Made by a program: the position numbers and the translations under genes. A stretch of DNA of 64,000 bases. It comes from Andrena cerasifolii. Taxonomy: Eukaryota; Arthropoda; Insecta; Hymenoptera; Andrenidae. Under the pieces are notes generated by a model that searched no databases, was not told the origin of the DNA, and worked only from the letters and a program-made list of their open reading frames with translations. The stretch lies in assembly GCF_050908995.1 (NCBI RefSeq), contig NC_135133.1:1654001-1718000 (forward strand). The letters are read 5' to 3'. Positions within the stretch are counted from its first letter, which is position 1. Every line of letters starts with the position of its first letter. Positions 50,901 to 63,471 of the stretch are shown here, piece by piece.

Positions 50901-52317
50901 ACACGGTGACACAAAAGCACTATTTTACAGGAGAGTGTCATTATTTATTTATTATTACGAAAATGATAGACGGGTATAGCCCAATACAAACCATGATTAT
51001 GATAAGTATGGGGTGATAGGGTTTTCCTGACGCAACAATCTGTGCAGCTTACTCTTGAACGAAGATGGGCTAAACCACTTACGATGCTAAAATTGCTGAA
51101 CCAACGCCTTCCTCCCCACATTTCTCACTCGAATGGCTACATATTCTTTTCTAGGACAAGGTGAGACCAGCGATATATAACTATATAACTATAAGAAGAA
51201 AAAATGAAATAAATGTGTTGATATCATTATAATACACATTTTTTCCTCCAAGTCTGAGTTTATTTTTCACGTGCATAGACTTTTCGAAAAAAAATTCTGA
51301 CTGGCTCAGAATGTCCAGGAAATGTGCTAGGTTTTTATAGTAATTTTTTTTCTTGGTCTTATTGAACTGTACCTTCCCCCTTAAACTTTGACAAAAATAT
51401 ACAACCGTAGCTATTAACATGTGCGTTACTCGTTCTTTGATAACAATTAAATACATGGTTGGACTGGAGGTCGTAGAACGTTAAGGCAGACCATGTTCGC
51501 AGTGAATATCTTTCCAGAACTGCGTGAGACTCACTCACTACCCGAATTTGTGATTATATTTCAATTCCTAGGTTCGAAATAGGTTCTAGAAGCTCACTGT
51601 GCTCCCTACGATGAAATAATAAGGGATTAGAAAGCGCGCTTATAATTTACAGTGACACTTTATTAGCACCAATTTCACCTCCCACTATGCGCGTCGATTC
51701 AGCTGACGAAGAACATTCCTATGCTAGTGACCCCCTTCTGGTGTTACATTTGGTTACTGCGTGTAAAGAAGAAATATGTTTTTAGGGTAAGTGTTATGCG
51801 GTTCGTCATATTCCTCCTGCCAGAAGGCACCCTAGCCTTTCCAGTTCCCTGGCCAGGCTCTTTAAAAATAAAGACCCTAGTGTTTAACAATACTACGTGT
51901 GGTCACTTGCTATTCCTAAACTCTTCCATTCTTCGCAATATCAAGTCACACTTGATAGCCACGGGACTTGGAGTCAGCAACATTTGAACGATCCAGGAGG
52001 GAAAATCGTCAGAGTCCAAAAAATGTGAAAATGAGATTATGATCGTATTACGTTGCTTTTATAGGTAATTTAAACACGGCAAGTCGTGAAGGGGAACAAC
52101 TAGCTGAGTGAGAACCTAATGCTATTATAATTTAAGGGGAAAAGCAGAGCCGTTTAACCATATTTAAAAAGTATTTCCATTGGGACAGATACAAAAGTAG
52201 TGTTTCAAAGTTTAGTTGCTTTCTCCTGCAAATTTTCGCAGGTTGGACACAGTGGATTTTCCCTTGCAACCCTCAATTGTATGATGCCCAACCATGGTGG
52301 TGCATGACAAAGAAAGT
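47933..52317. other. no gene seen
   Basis: GC-richer patches at 48700-49220 and 49880-50310 hold overlapping frames of up to 132 codons on both strands, none recognisable. Confidence 0.45.
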
Positions 52318-52521
52318 TTAGCACTTTGAGTGGCGTCAGCGTGTTTTCAAGCCAAGGGATTTGCAGGCATGTTCCTATATTTTCTGGAAAGTATCAAACG
52401 TATTGTCCGACAGTCTTCGAATATTTATGTTAAATGCAAACCAAGCTTGGAGCTCGCTTTGTAGAAGACTTTTGTGGTCGAAAGGGCCATTTTTTGAAAC
52501 CCTGCGCCACTCAAAGTGTTA
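52318..52521. mobile_element. MITE, about 204 bp, with CACTTTGAGTGGCG ends
   Basis: TTAGCACTTTGAGTGGCG on the left is mirrored by CGCCACTCAAAGTGTTAG on the right. A related single end lies at 28759. Confidence 0.65.
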
Positions 52522-53265
52522 GAGAGTAAAGGAGCAGGCCATAATTGAATACGAGAAAGGTATACTGGTATCTGCACTACTGAATAGATTTATTGCATCA
52601 CCTTGAAACCCACGTAGTCTGCACATAGTTGCATGATTAATAAAATGGTTGGTATCCAACTTACTTTCGCCAAGATATCGAGCAGTTAATAACTAGTGAA
52701 CAATCACCCCATAGTATTTTCCTAATATTAATATGAAATGAAGTGTAAGTGGCAACATGTTAAGTATTCGAGTGGTGCAATAAATATTTTCAATAGGGTA
52801 TCGATTAGAGTCTGAGGATTTTCTAGAATAACCCAGGGATACCAATATAATTAGTAAAGCCTAATGTTAAAATTGCTTATATATAGACAATGTAAAAGTG
52901 TCGTTCGTGATCTTTTTTTCGACCACCACTGTGATATAAATAAAAAATGGAGGGGGAAACAGTCTAGCTTGAAAAACGTGCTTCTACGTCTCTCAGCTGC
53001 AATGTGTTGAGAAATTCGCAAGTAGATTGCATATTTTAATATCTATTCTGTGCAACAGATCCCGAGAGCAGGATAACTGGATAATTAGAATGTTCGAGTT
53101 AATTAATTATTTAGTATGCACATCTTTCCAACGAATTTATGCCCACTGTAACATAACACTTGTGAGGCAAATCATCAATTTTAAGGCACTTGTTTCGCAA
53201 CCTAGTAGTCCCCTAATTTTAATCCCCAAATTTTTTAGGCACGCGATTGTGACGTACGTAATTAA

Positions 53266-53700
53266 TCCTTCGTCGACACTCTGGGTGTGAGCCACCCATA
53301 AGCTGATATTGATGCTCTGTACCTTCTACATGCAAATTAAATAGTTATTTCTAAAGTCGACTTACACACTATTTTTTCTCTCGAAGTATTATATCCGAAC
53401 AACAATTCTGTAGATTTTTAACTTCTAATATTGAAATTTGTAAAAGTTACAACTATTTAAAGATTTTCTTCCTTTTTTCTCGACATGTGGTAATCTAGAA
53501 TTTGTTAAAAAAAACAGTGATTCAATTTGAATAAAAAAAATATTGGAATATATTCTAGAGACCTTAATACTGATCCATGATTTTTTTTTATGACGATTGG
53601 ATTCTTTAGATGATAATGGCAGTTGTTCAAAAATTACTCTGGGTGTGAGCCACCCAGGTACGCAAAAATTGATCGAAAAAGTAAGTGTGTCAACGAAGGG
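53266..53700. mobile_element. family I element, copy I2 (435 bp)
   Basis: It has the same length and internal order as I1, with ends TCCTTCGTCGACAC and its mirror, flanked by TTAA at 53262-53265 and 53701-53704. Confidence 0.88.
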
Positions 53701-53704
53701 TTAA

Positions 53705-55449
53705 TAATCTATAATTCACTCAGCATTTCGCAGCTATTAATTGTAATCATTTGGGGCATGCAATATTAGGGAGTTTAATAAAACATGATTCAGAGAATGG
53801 TCTCGATTTCGCTGGAATATTCCAAGGATCAAACGTTCGGAAGAAAGTGGACCCCCTATTTCGTTAATCGAAAAGTGCATTTCACATTTTCGCTTTAAAA
53901 CGCTGGCTGGTAAAGCGTTAACAGCAACATGGCCGTTCAAAGGAGGGATAAATGTAATTATTCGCGTCACTGGTATAACCGTTACGCCTGAAACTAATAT
54001 TCTTGAACCTTGACTTTTTATCTAAATGGCTATCCGAAGTGCTTCGAGAAAATGTAGAGCTGCGGATGCAGAATATTTAGAAAAACGGTAGAGGGAAGGT
54101 CGGAGTTCTCTCTTCTACGCGAGACGGGAAAAGCTTCAACGATTTCGTCTAGGTATTCTTGGAGTACATCGTCCGAGGGTTGGAGTTACAGTTGCGCAGC
54201 GTATTTTGAAGAAACAGGGATTATTAAGGATATTCCAATAATTCTGGTGCTTTTGATTAAGTCAATTTAGTCTTGGAGAATATGTGAGGGAAAAGAGGGA
54301 TATGAACTTTTTTAGCACGTTCGGTATCACGATATGTACCGGAGGGTGAATGTTTCATTAAAAGAAAAGTGGTATTTCTCAATTCAGTGTCGAAATCAAA
54401 AGGGAACAAAAAGAGCTAAAATTATAAAGACCTTAACGCAACTACTATTTCTACAACTACATATCGCAATCCACTTTTTTAATTTCCACCGTGACGCGGA
54501 ACGTGTTAATCGTTTTGTTACGAGTGATGTTGATACTGAGAAATCTTATAGGTACTACCGATATCTATGTGAATAGAATATCGATAGTAATTTCACTTCC
54601 CCAACATCAAGGTTTCCGTCAGTTAAAAGGAGCTTAACATTACCTACGAAAAGCAAATGTATATGTAATGTAAACGAAATTTCCACAAATTTTGGCAAAC
54701 ACAAAACGGAACTAGAATTAAATAAAATTAGCAAAGTCCTGCAGAGAACGCCTTCGAATGACTTCGTGGTGATCCCAGATAAAATTTTATAAAGGAAAAT
54801 AGAAAACGAGGAGGTTAGATGAGGAGGGATGAAACAGACGAAAGAGGAAATCTGAAGGAAGGTAGCAGCTGAAAGCGAGAGACAGATTTAACTGGGAAGG
54901 AAGAAATGAGGGTAGCAGAGGGAAAAATAATGGAGAAGAGGGGATAATAACAGAGCATGAACAGGTCGATGGGAAAACGTTCATGCAAAACAGGAATAGC
55001 TAATAATTTTTGTTCACGGAAATAAAATGGACTCGATACTTTATAGCCTTTATACCCACAAACGATGAAATCGTTCGTTATTGTTGTCGAAGCAAAGCAG
55101 AGGCTTGATTGACTTCAAACTATTGAGGAACAACGTTTCACTAATCAATTCTGCTGGACAGCCAAACAATTCCACTTTTAAGAAAGGAAAAATCACATTG
55201 CAGAATACTGAAGTAAACACAGAAGTTTTAAATGAATATTTGGCAGAAGGTGGAATAAATCAACTACTAGGTACTAATTAACTAGTTGTAGCTAACGGTG
55301 GCAACTATTAAATATTCTAAATCGATGAATTGAATTTCCTTAGATAATAGATTTCAATATAATCAACAATCAAATATTCAGATACCTACTTAATATTTGA
55401 ATAATAGAGGAAGACAGTCAGTAAATCGCAAATTCTGTTACTACTTAGT
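53705..55449. other. no gene seen
   Basis: AT-rich sequence with a purine-rich stretch at 54790-54970. No gene is supported. Confidence 0.5.
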
Positions 55450-56450
55450 AAGTAGTATAGTAAAGAGCGTTCTAACCTTCAATTTGAGTTTTGCATTCAA
55501 TTCACGTTCAGAGTGGTACGATATACGTTCAATACACGTTCAAAGTGGTACAGTAGAGGTTCAATACACGTTCAAAGTGGTACGATAGACGTTCAATACA
55601 GTTCAGACTGGTACGATAGACGTTCAAAACACTTTTGGCGCCAGTTAAAAGTAGTATGGTGTATTGAACGTCTATCGTACCACTCTGAACGTCTATTGAA
55701 CGTCTATCGTACCAGTCTGAACCTTATTGAACGTCTATCGTACCACTCTGAACGTGTATTGAACGTCTATTGCACCACTTTGAACGTGTATTGAACCTCT
55801 ACCGTACCACTTTGAACGTGTACTGAACGTCTATCGTACCACTCTGAACGTGTATTGAACGTCTATCGTACCACTCTGAACGTGTATTGAACGTCTATTG
55901 CACCACTTTGAACGTGTATTGAACCTCTACCGTACCACTTTGAACGTGTATTAAACGTCTATCGTACCACTCTGAACGTGTATTGAACGTGTATCGTACC
56001 ACTCTGAACGTGTATTGAACGTCTATCGTACCACTCTCAACGTGTATTGAACGTCTATCGTACCACTCTGAACGTGTATTGAACGTCTATTGCACCACTT
56101 TGAACGTGTATTGAACCTCTACTGTACCACTTTGAACGTGTATTAAACGTCTATCGTACCACTCTGAACGTGTATTGAACGTCTATTGCACCACTTTGAA
56201 CGTGTATTGAACCTCTACCGTACCACTTTGAACGTGTATTGAACCTCTATCGTACCACTCTGAACGTGTATTGAACCTCTATCGTACCACTCTGAACGTA
56301 TATTGAAGGTCTATCGTACCACTCTGAACGTGTATCGAACGTCTATCGTACCACTCTGAACGTGTATTGAACGTCTATCGTACCACTCTGAACGTGTATT
56401 GAACGCAAAACTCAAATTTGGGTTAGAACTCTCTTTACTACACTACTTTA
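55450..56450. mobile_element. fold-back element made of 32-bp tandem units
   Basis: About four units in one orientation (55501-55640, GAGTGGTACGATA...) are followed, after a 20-30 bp spacer, by about 23 units in the other (55656-56404). The consensus starts GAACGTCTATCGTACCACTC and recurs every 32 bp. Outside the units, inverted flanks match (GTAAAGAGCGTTCTAACC at 55459 against GGTTAGAACTCTCTTTAC at 56420). Inverted arms built of short tandem repeats recall Drosophila FB elements. Confidence 0.8.
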
Positions 56451-59418
56451 GTGCTCAAAACTTTGCTTTCGAGACTATCGACAAGTTAGATTGGAATGAA
56501 TTAAACAAGCTATTAATTATACTCTTGTACCAATTCAACGAAAATACTTATTCAGTAGCACGAAAGTTTGCACAAAAGCATTGACACCTGGTGACTAATT
56601 TCAAACACACAGACGATTACGTAAACATGAGTTTCATGAAAAAGCTCTTTTTACTTATGCAACAAGAAAAATTAAGAAGAATATTTAGAATGTTTCCCTC
56701 TTAATTTCACTTTTGATTTCTCACGGATTTTCAATTCAAACTCTAAAGTCTAGCACACATTTCGAGCTTCAAGAAGTATCAACTAAAGCTGGTGCAATCT
56801 TCACCATATTTTTATAAAATAATGCTCGACTAAAGTAATGTTATTATATAATATTCTTTAGTGTATGCTCAGTCGTAGGGACGCTCACGTGCGATCAAAA
56901 CATTTTCGTACCGCACACGAGCTTAGCCTGCAATTGATGTCGCAATAAAATCGCGCACAGGTCCCCGGAAATTCAAAAATAACATATAAACGTGCTCCCC
57001 TTTTCCCCTTTGACATCCATTTGCTACAAGTGTCCCCACTCGATTGTTTGCTTTCACGTAAACAATGTAATTAATTAATTCTTTGGTGACGTTTAAACTT
57101 ACTCTTTGTCAAAAACAACCTTCAACATTTTCCTACATTTCCTGTCACACGAAAATTGCATGAAAAACGTTGCTTACGAGTAAAAAATAGCGAGAATACC
57201 ATTTACCTTTCTACGAGCGGGAAACTTATTTCATTCGTGTAGTTTTTGTTTGAACTGCACAAAAAGAAGTCTCGAAGTACCCCTGTCGAATTATTTTCTC
57301 ACGAGAGAAAGCTGACGGAAATTTAGATGTATCTTCTGAACAAACGATGTACTCCAAGCCACTTCGATGTGATTTCGCAAATACTTGAAGAATATCGTCC
57401 GCTGATCTCGATAGCGCTTCGACTCGAGGTTGAAAAGAATACATGCATCCTCGGAGCAGAGCTCGAGTGCTTCTACAATCGTCCGAAGGGAATCATACGT
57501 AACTCTCGCGTAAGTACATGCAATAGCAGTTTTTAACAAGGGAAACGAGGACTTCGTGTCCCCGAGTCAGGCTGTTGGCTCCGTTTGGCCGAGGAAGCGG
57601 GAAGGTAACACGACAATCAATACCTCTGAATGGTAAATTTATGCTTCTCCGAACCAGAATTCCGTGAAACGAGTGTAACAACTGTGTTTCATTCACGTGA
57701 TTACGTTGTCAATGCACCATTTACCTTCTACAGCGATGAAATGGGAATCTTGTGCGGGGGGGAGGTAAGGTGCTGGGGGGTGGGAGGGGTGAAAAATGGA
57801 AAGCAGAACTGGGGAAGCGGAAATTAAAAATGCAAGACGAAATGTTAGAGGGTGATAGAAAAAAAATCGTAAAGCATTCGAATTTCTATGAAAAGCGAAT
57901 GAAATTAAGTGATAGTAGAGTATCAGGACATTAATACAAAATATTAAAATTCCGATTTAATCCATAATTCTGTTTCGAAGAAGCCTCAAGCACAAAACAA
58001 ACCGACAGAGTGTTTGGACTTTGATTCTTAACTCTTCGTCGACGCAGTAGGTTCGGAATTATTTTAGTCTATACCCCTTTATTTTAAGAAACGAGTACTT
58101 GTATTGAAAATATACAACTTCTTTCGCCATTAAGGTGAATCATAAGCTACTGGAAGTGTATCTGATTCGTGTCCCTAAAAAGGGTTATATCTTTCGCTTT
58201 CTCAGCATAACAGTAGGTTAATAGACAATTATAGTCCTTGCAAATCTTCAGCGAACCTCTAACTGTAAGTCTTGCCTTTTTAACTGTCACGAAAACAGCA
58301 CAAATTTTGCATGAAACGAAAAATTGTCACGATTCAATGATGCCAGTGAAAGCTGACACGATTCTAAAGCAGGAATGAAAATTCATAGCGATGCTTACGT
58401 GAATTGCGATGCCTACATTTGTTTAGAGAAGATAGGTTTATAGAGCGAGGGCTATCCGTGCTCTGTTGTTGAAAGAATGCGAATTTGTACGAAAAATAAC
58501 TATAAATATTCCTCTTTCGAAGTTCGAGGATTAAATATTCAAATGATTACATTCTATTTAGAAGCAGGGTTTCCTAATTAACGCCTTGGATCACGTCGAT
58601 ATTTTCTGGAAAGCATTGTCCAAGTATTCCCGAACATTGCCAAGTCTCAGATGAGTCATCCACTAACGAAAATAGTAACTTTTATATTCTCTATTAGATC
58701 TTGATGAAAGCATTACCGATGGATTGCTGAAATCCCCCTGATGAAAATGAGTCCAAACTCGACCACATTCGGTTCATTTCTAATTACACGTAACATACAG
58801 TATGTCCACGAAATTTAGATGCGTAAAATTCAAATTTCGAAAAATTCAAAATACACCGAATAAGGTCGTGTTTGGACTCATTTTAATCGGAAAAGCCTCG
58901 CCTATTCATTGGTAGCACTCTCGTGAAGATTTAAAGGACAATTTAGAACTTAAAATTGTCATTGGTGCTGGCATGAGTTCAGAGCCCACGGGAAGCTGGA
59001 CAAAACATTTTCGGCAGAAGTGATCGTTAGGAAAGGCCGAGCTGACTTGAAACGATACTTTGCTAAGCTTTGTGTCGCTCGAAGTGTTAATTTCTCAAAA
59101 TGGGAAACCCCAGAGGAAACGTGAGCCTTGGCTAGGAACGAGGGGGGACAGTACGCTTATGTTAATAGAAGCGAAATACGCGGGGTGTACTTCAGTAACC
59201 ACGTAGAATTACAACGCTGATAACACAAGGCCCGCGTGATCGCGCGTTAATAGTTATCGCGCCGCGAGAATCGACACGGATAACGCTTCAAAAACTAGCT
59301 ACTAGGGCTCGACACGTGATGGTGTCGCGTGCCTCGGTGTTCCATGGAAACGATACCATTCGTCGCTATTTGGTCCCCACTTTGAAATTGTAGCCTGTAG
59401 CAAAAGAGCTGCTAGACT
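56451..59418. other. no gene seen
   Basis: Only short, overlapping frames. Nothing was recognised. Confidence 0.5.
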
Positions 59419-59422
59419 TTAA

Positions 59423-60134
59423 GGGGCCATGCCTAGTCAGCCTTCGAAAAAGAACGCGATATTCGGGAATTTTTTGTGGATTATTTACTGTATATTTTTT
59501 TACAACTATTCGCCTATTTTAAAAGTACATATATGTAGCAACTCTCAGTAATTTTGTTATAGAAAAACATTAAAAAATGAACGAATAACAGCCATTCTCG
59601 CGGAAGCTGTTTTGATAAAGGCGCTGTGCGGTGAGCAAGTTTTCTCTTAGCCGGATCAGCTAAAATTAAAAATTCAAAAACATTCTGTTAATATATGGTT
59701 GAATTCGGTAGATGAACGAAGGCTTTTTCAAAAAGTTGGTTTTGGACAAAATGGCGGCCGTTTGACGCAAAACCACGCTTTTCCGATGTCTGAATTGTTC
59801 GTTTTTCGTTAATTAAAAATACAGTTTTTGTTCAAATAAAAAATCCTTCGTTCATCTACTAGTCTTTGGTATATATAAGAAGTCTGCAAAAGTTTAGGCC
59901 AATCGATGCAGTGGTTTCCGAAATATCTTGCTCATCGATATCAACACAGCTTTCGCGAGAATGGCTGTTATTCGTTCATTTCTTAATATTTTTCTATTAA
60001 AAAAAATACTGAGAGTTGCTGCATATATATACATTTAAAATAAGCGAATAGTTGTAATAAAATATACAGTAGATATTCCACAAAAAATTCTTGAAAATCG
60101 CGTTCGTTTTCGAAAGCTGACTAGGCATAACCCC
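59423..60134. mobile_element. family B fold-back element, copy B3 (712 bp, diverged)
   Basis: The ends are GGGGCCATGCCTAGTCAG and the complement of GGGGTTATGCCTAGTCAG, flanked by TTAA at 59419-59422 and 60135-60138. CAAAATGGCGG lies at 59747. The arms share AATGAACGAATAACAGCCAT and its mirror. Confidence 0.88.
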
Positions 60135-60138
60135 TTAA

Positions 60139-60528
60139 GGGGAATAGGCAGTCGAAATATCGATTTTTTTTATTGCATTTTCCGAAAGTACTATCCTTTC
60201 TGAATAAAATGCCGCTTGGTTTAAAGTAAAATTCGCAAAATTGTAGATTTGGCAGCTAGAAACTTAAACGCGTTTTCCTCGAATATTTGTTACTCTTCAT
60301 TTTTTTCCAGATTGCGAACGAATTGAGGTTCAGATCGACTTGGGAAAAATTACGGGATGTGTAAAACATGTGCCATTTTGGGGCAAACCTCTTATAGTGT
60401 CCGCAAAAATACGAGACTTTCATAAAAAAATTAAGAAGTCCCCGGATTTTTGTAGCGCACAAACAATGATGGTCTGGGTTTAAAAAATTCGGTGGCATCT
60501 TAATTTTTTTATGAAAATCTCGAATTAA
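60139..60528. mobile_element. family C element, copy C2, left part, abutting B3
   Basis: GGGGAATAGGCAGTCGAAAT follows the TTAA shared with B3. Similarity to C1 runs to CTCGAATT, where element Y intervenes. A short remnant (TTGCCCCGAAATG) at 60902-60914 may be the right arm resuming. Confidence 0.8.
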
Positions 60529-60788
60529 CCCCAGAATACTAATGTACGTAATATAAGAATTACTCCTCTGACAGCACCCCCATCCCTATGTCCGACTAGC
60601 ACTGCTACTATATAGCGGTGTTTTATTTTAATTTTGTTACTGAATAAATTTGTACTGTCCTTTGCAAATAAAAAAGTAGAACAACTGTGGAAAAAATACA
60701 ATTTTGAAATATTCATAAAAAATAAAATTCACTAAAGAACACATTACAAACTACATACCGTAAACCGGAAAACATTAGTATTCTAGGG
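60529..60788. mobile_element. element Y, about 260 bp, inserted in C2
   Basis: The ends CCCCAGAATACTAATGT and ACATTAGTATTCTAGGG, preceded by TTAA at 60525-60528 and followed by TTGA, are of the piggyBac-like CCC type. Confidence 0.7.
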
Positions 60789-60914
60789 TTGAGATAATTA
60801 TCTAGTCTGACGCTTGTAAGTATTTACTTAACAATCTAATTTCTCTGCTGTCATAAATGCGTGGAATTCTTTAAATATGTATTTGTATTAGAATAAGGAT
60901 TTGCCCCGAAATGT

Positions 60915-61670
60915 AACACGAGATTTATGTACGAATGGTATTTTAAAAAGAAGAAAGTTAAAGTGTAAGATTGCTGAAAATTGTTGTTTTAGAACTGTTT
61001 ACTAGTAAGTACATAGTGCCAGTGGCCTTTATTCAGTGGGAAGTTTCCATGATGCATTTGGTTTCTATACTTTGTAAACAGTGTATAGTAATTGTGTCAA
61101 GATTTCCTGATGGCATGAGTTAGATTCTTTATTGTTCTTTCAGAAGGTTGATAAAAGATAGCAATAAGAAAAATGGAAGTTAAATTTAAGAGGATTATAT
61201 CCTCTGTTCTTCAAAGCAGAAATACTGCATTTTTATGGCAGTTAATTTTGCATAAAACAGACAGCTTATACCGACACTTGTTAATTCTTTTCAATACTCC
61301 AATTTTGTTTTGGCTTGTTCTATTGATGAACAGCGTCTGGGCAAATACTTATGAGCGACAGTGCAATTAATCTGCATTCATTCTTGAAAGCACCGCGTAT
61401 GATTAAACGAATCATCCGAAGGTTACTTCGCGTAAATCTGACGCGCAAAGTAGTTTAACAATCATTCGAAAGGACCAGGTGAATTCCTTCAGGTGTTAAG
61501 CTTGAAGGTGTGAAGGTAGATTCCGTAATGGCTACAAGTCAGGATCGACTGCATTTTGCAAGTTTCCTGTAGTTACAAACGTTGCTAAGTTGTTTCTTCG
61601 CGATCGATATCGAGCACGATCGTATTGTTCCGCTGTGTCTTATTGTTGAAATAAAAATGAAAATTTCTCT
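60915..61670. other. no gene seen
   Basis: AT-rich, with a 65-codon unrecognised frame at 61173-61370. Confidence 0.5.
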
Positions 61671-62535
61671 AGGAATTCCCTTACCCTCCAGAAATCGGAT
61701 TCCAGATTTTCAAATTTTTCAGTTCTAGCCAACGCTTCAGATTAAAGAAATTAAACAGCACCAATTAAATTACTAAATATCACCACCCCCACTTTAGGGA
61801 ATAAACTAAATTTAAGAAAGTCTAGGAATTCGCTTACCCTCCAGAAATCGGATTCCAGATTTTCAAATTTTTCAGTTCTAGCCAACGCTTCAGATTACAG
61901 AAATTAAACTGCATCAATTAAATTACTAAATTTCACCACCCCCACTTTAGGGAATAAACTAAATTTAAGAAAGTCTAGGAATTTGCTTATCCTCCAGAAA
62001 TCTGATTCCAGATTTTCAAATTTTTCAGTTGTAGCCGACGCTTCAGATTAAAGAAATTAAACTGCATCAATTAAATTACTAAATTTCACCACCCCCACTT
62101 TAGGGAATAAACTAAATTTAAGAAAGTCTAGGAATTTGCTTCCCCTCTGGAAATCGGATTCCAGATTTTCAAATTTTTCAGTTCTAGCCAACGCTTCAGA
62201 TTAAAGAAATTAAACTGCATCGATTAAATTACTAAATTTCACCACCCCCACTTTAGGGAATAAGCTAAATTTAAGAAAGTCTAGGAATTCGCTTACCCTC
62301 CAGAAATCGGATTCCAGATTTTCAAATTTTTCAGTTCTAGCCAACGCTTCAGATTACAGAAATTAAACTGCATCAATTCAATTACTAAATTTCACCACCC
62401 CCACTTTAGGGAATAAACTAAATTTAAGAAAGTCTAGGAATTCGCTTACCCTCCAGAAATCGGATTCCAGATTTTCAAATTTTTCAGTTCTAGCCAACGC
62501 TTCAGATTAAAGAAATTAAACTACATCAATTAAAT
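61671..62535 (+). repeat. 153-bp tandem array, about 5.6 copies
   Basis: Units start at 61671, 61824, 61977, 62130, 62283 and 62436: an exact 153-bp period. Each contains GAAATCGGATTCCAGATTTT and TCACCACCCCCACTTTAGGG. Copies differ by scattered single changes only. Confidence 0.95.
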
Positions 62536-63467
62536 TATATTAAATCTGTTTCGTAAAATTTCGTTTTACGGATAAGAAAGAACGTCTTATAAACGAACGT
62601 TACAGCACTTAGCCCGTTTCATGAACAATTACTGTAGAGTGCTTGCTAGAAGATTGACGTATATATTTATTTTCGATGGTGTTGGGAAATATTGTGAGAG
62701 CGCCATCTACTAAAGTAAGCTCTGTAATCGGGTCAATCGCGTTACAGGACTGGTGTCACACGAGTATTGAAATATTGCAATAATGTTTTCGTCATTGAAT
62801 AGTCTGTTAAATTTTACAAAATCGACCGTCAAACAGTCGAAATTCCCAATACTGCCAATAACAGGGGACAACTAACCCGATTAGACTGCTTTAATTGTCG
62901 CCACCAGATGGCGTAGCGGAAATAAGAAAATGCCAATACGCGTGAATCGATTAACCCTTAGTATCATGATTTTTTTATTTTATTCAGAAAAATTCTTATC
63001 GGTCCATGTTTGTCCACATTTCATCGTGAAAATAGGCAAAAAATTCCTGGTGTAACAATTTTTTATACAAATGAAAAAATATGGATATAACACCAGTGTT
63101 AAACCATGCATAAATGTGCCTATGTATTATAATGTTAAGCGAATCCTCGGTTTTGCAGAATGTTATACTAGTGTTACATATATTATAATGTCCGACATCA
63201 AATTTATTCACAAAGGAAATTCGAAATAATTGAGAGAAAAATTAGCATTTCCCTGGTATTTTCAGTGGTCCTCGCGAAATGAAGAGTTGTAATCTACAAT
63301 ACGAGACAGTGTACCACAGTAGAATTTCTACGGATGTATTTCTGCCCTAAAGACACTTGTTACATATGGTAATAGTAAAGTAACGCTTTAAAGTTCACAA
63401 AAAAGCCCCCAAATAGCGCGCATGATTTTATCAATTCGTGTAACACGGGGGTTACACTATGATAAGG
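62536..63467. other. no gene seen
   Basis: AT-rich sequence between the 153-bp array and the Z element. Nothing was recognised. Confidence 0.5.
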
Positions 63468-63471
63468 TTAA

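Noticed and set aside
52133..52160. TTAAGGGG as a possible further GGGG-type element end
   Set aside because: No facing CCCCTTAA and no GTCGAAAA motif nearby.
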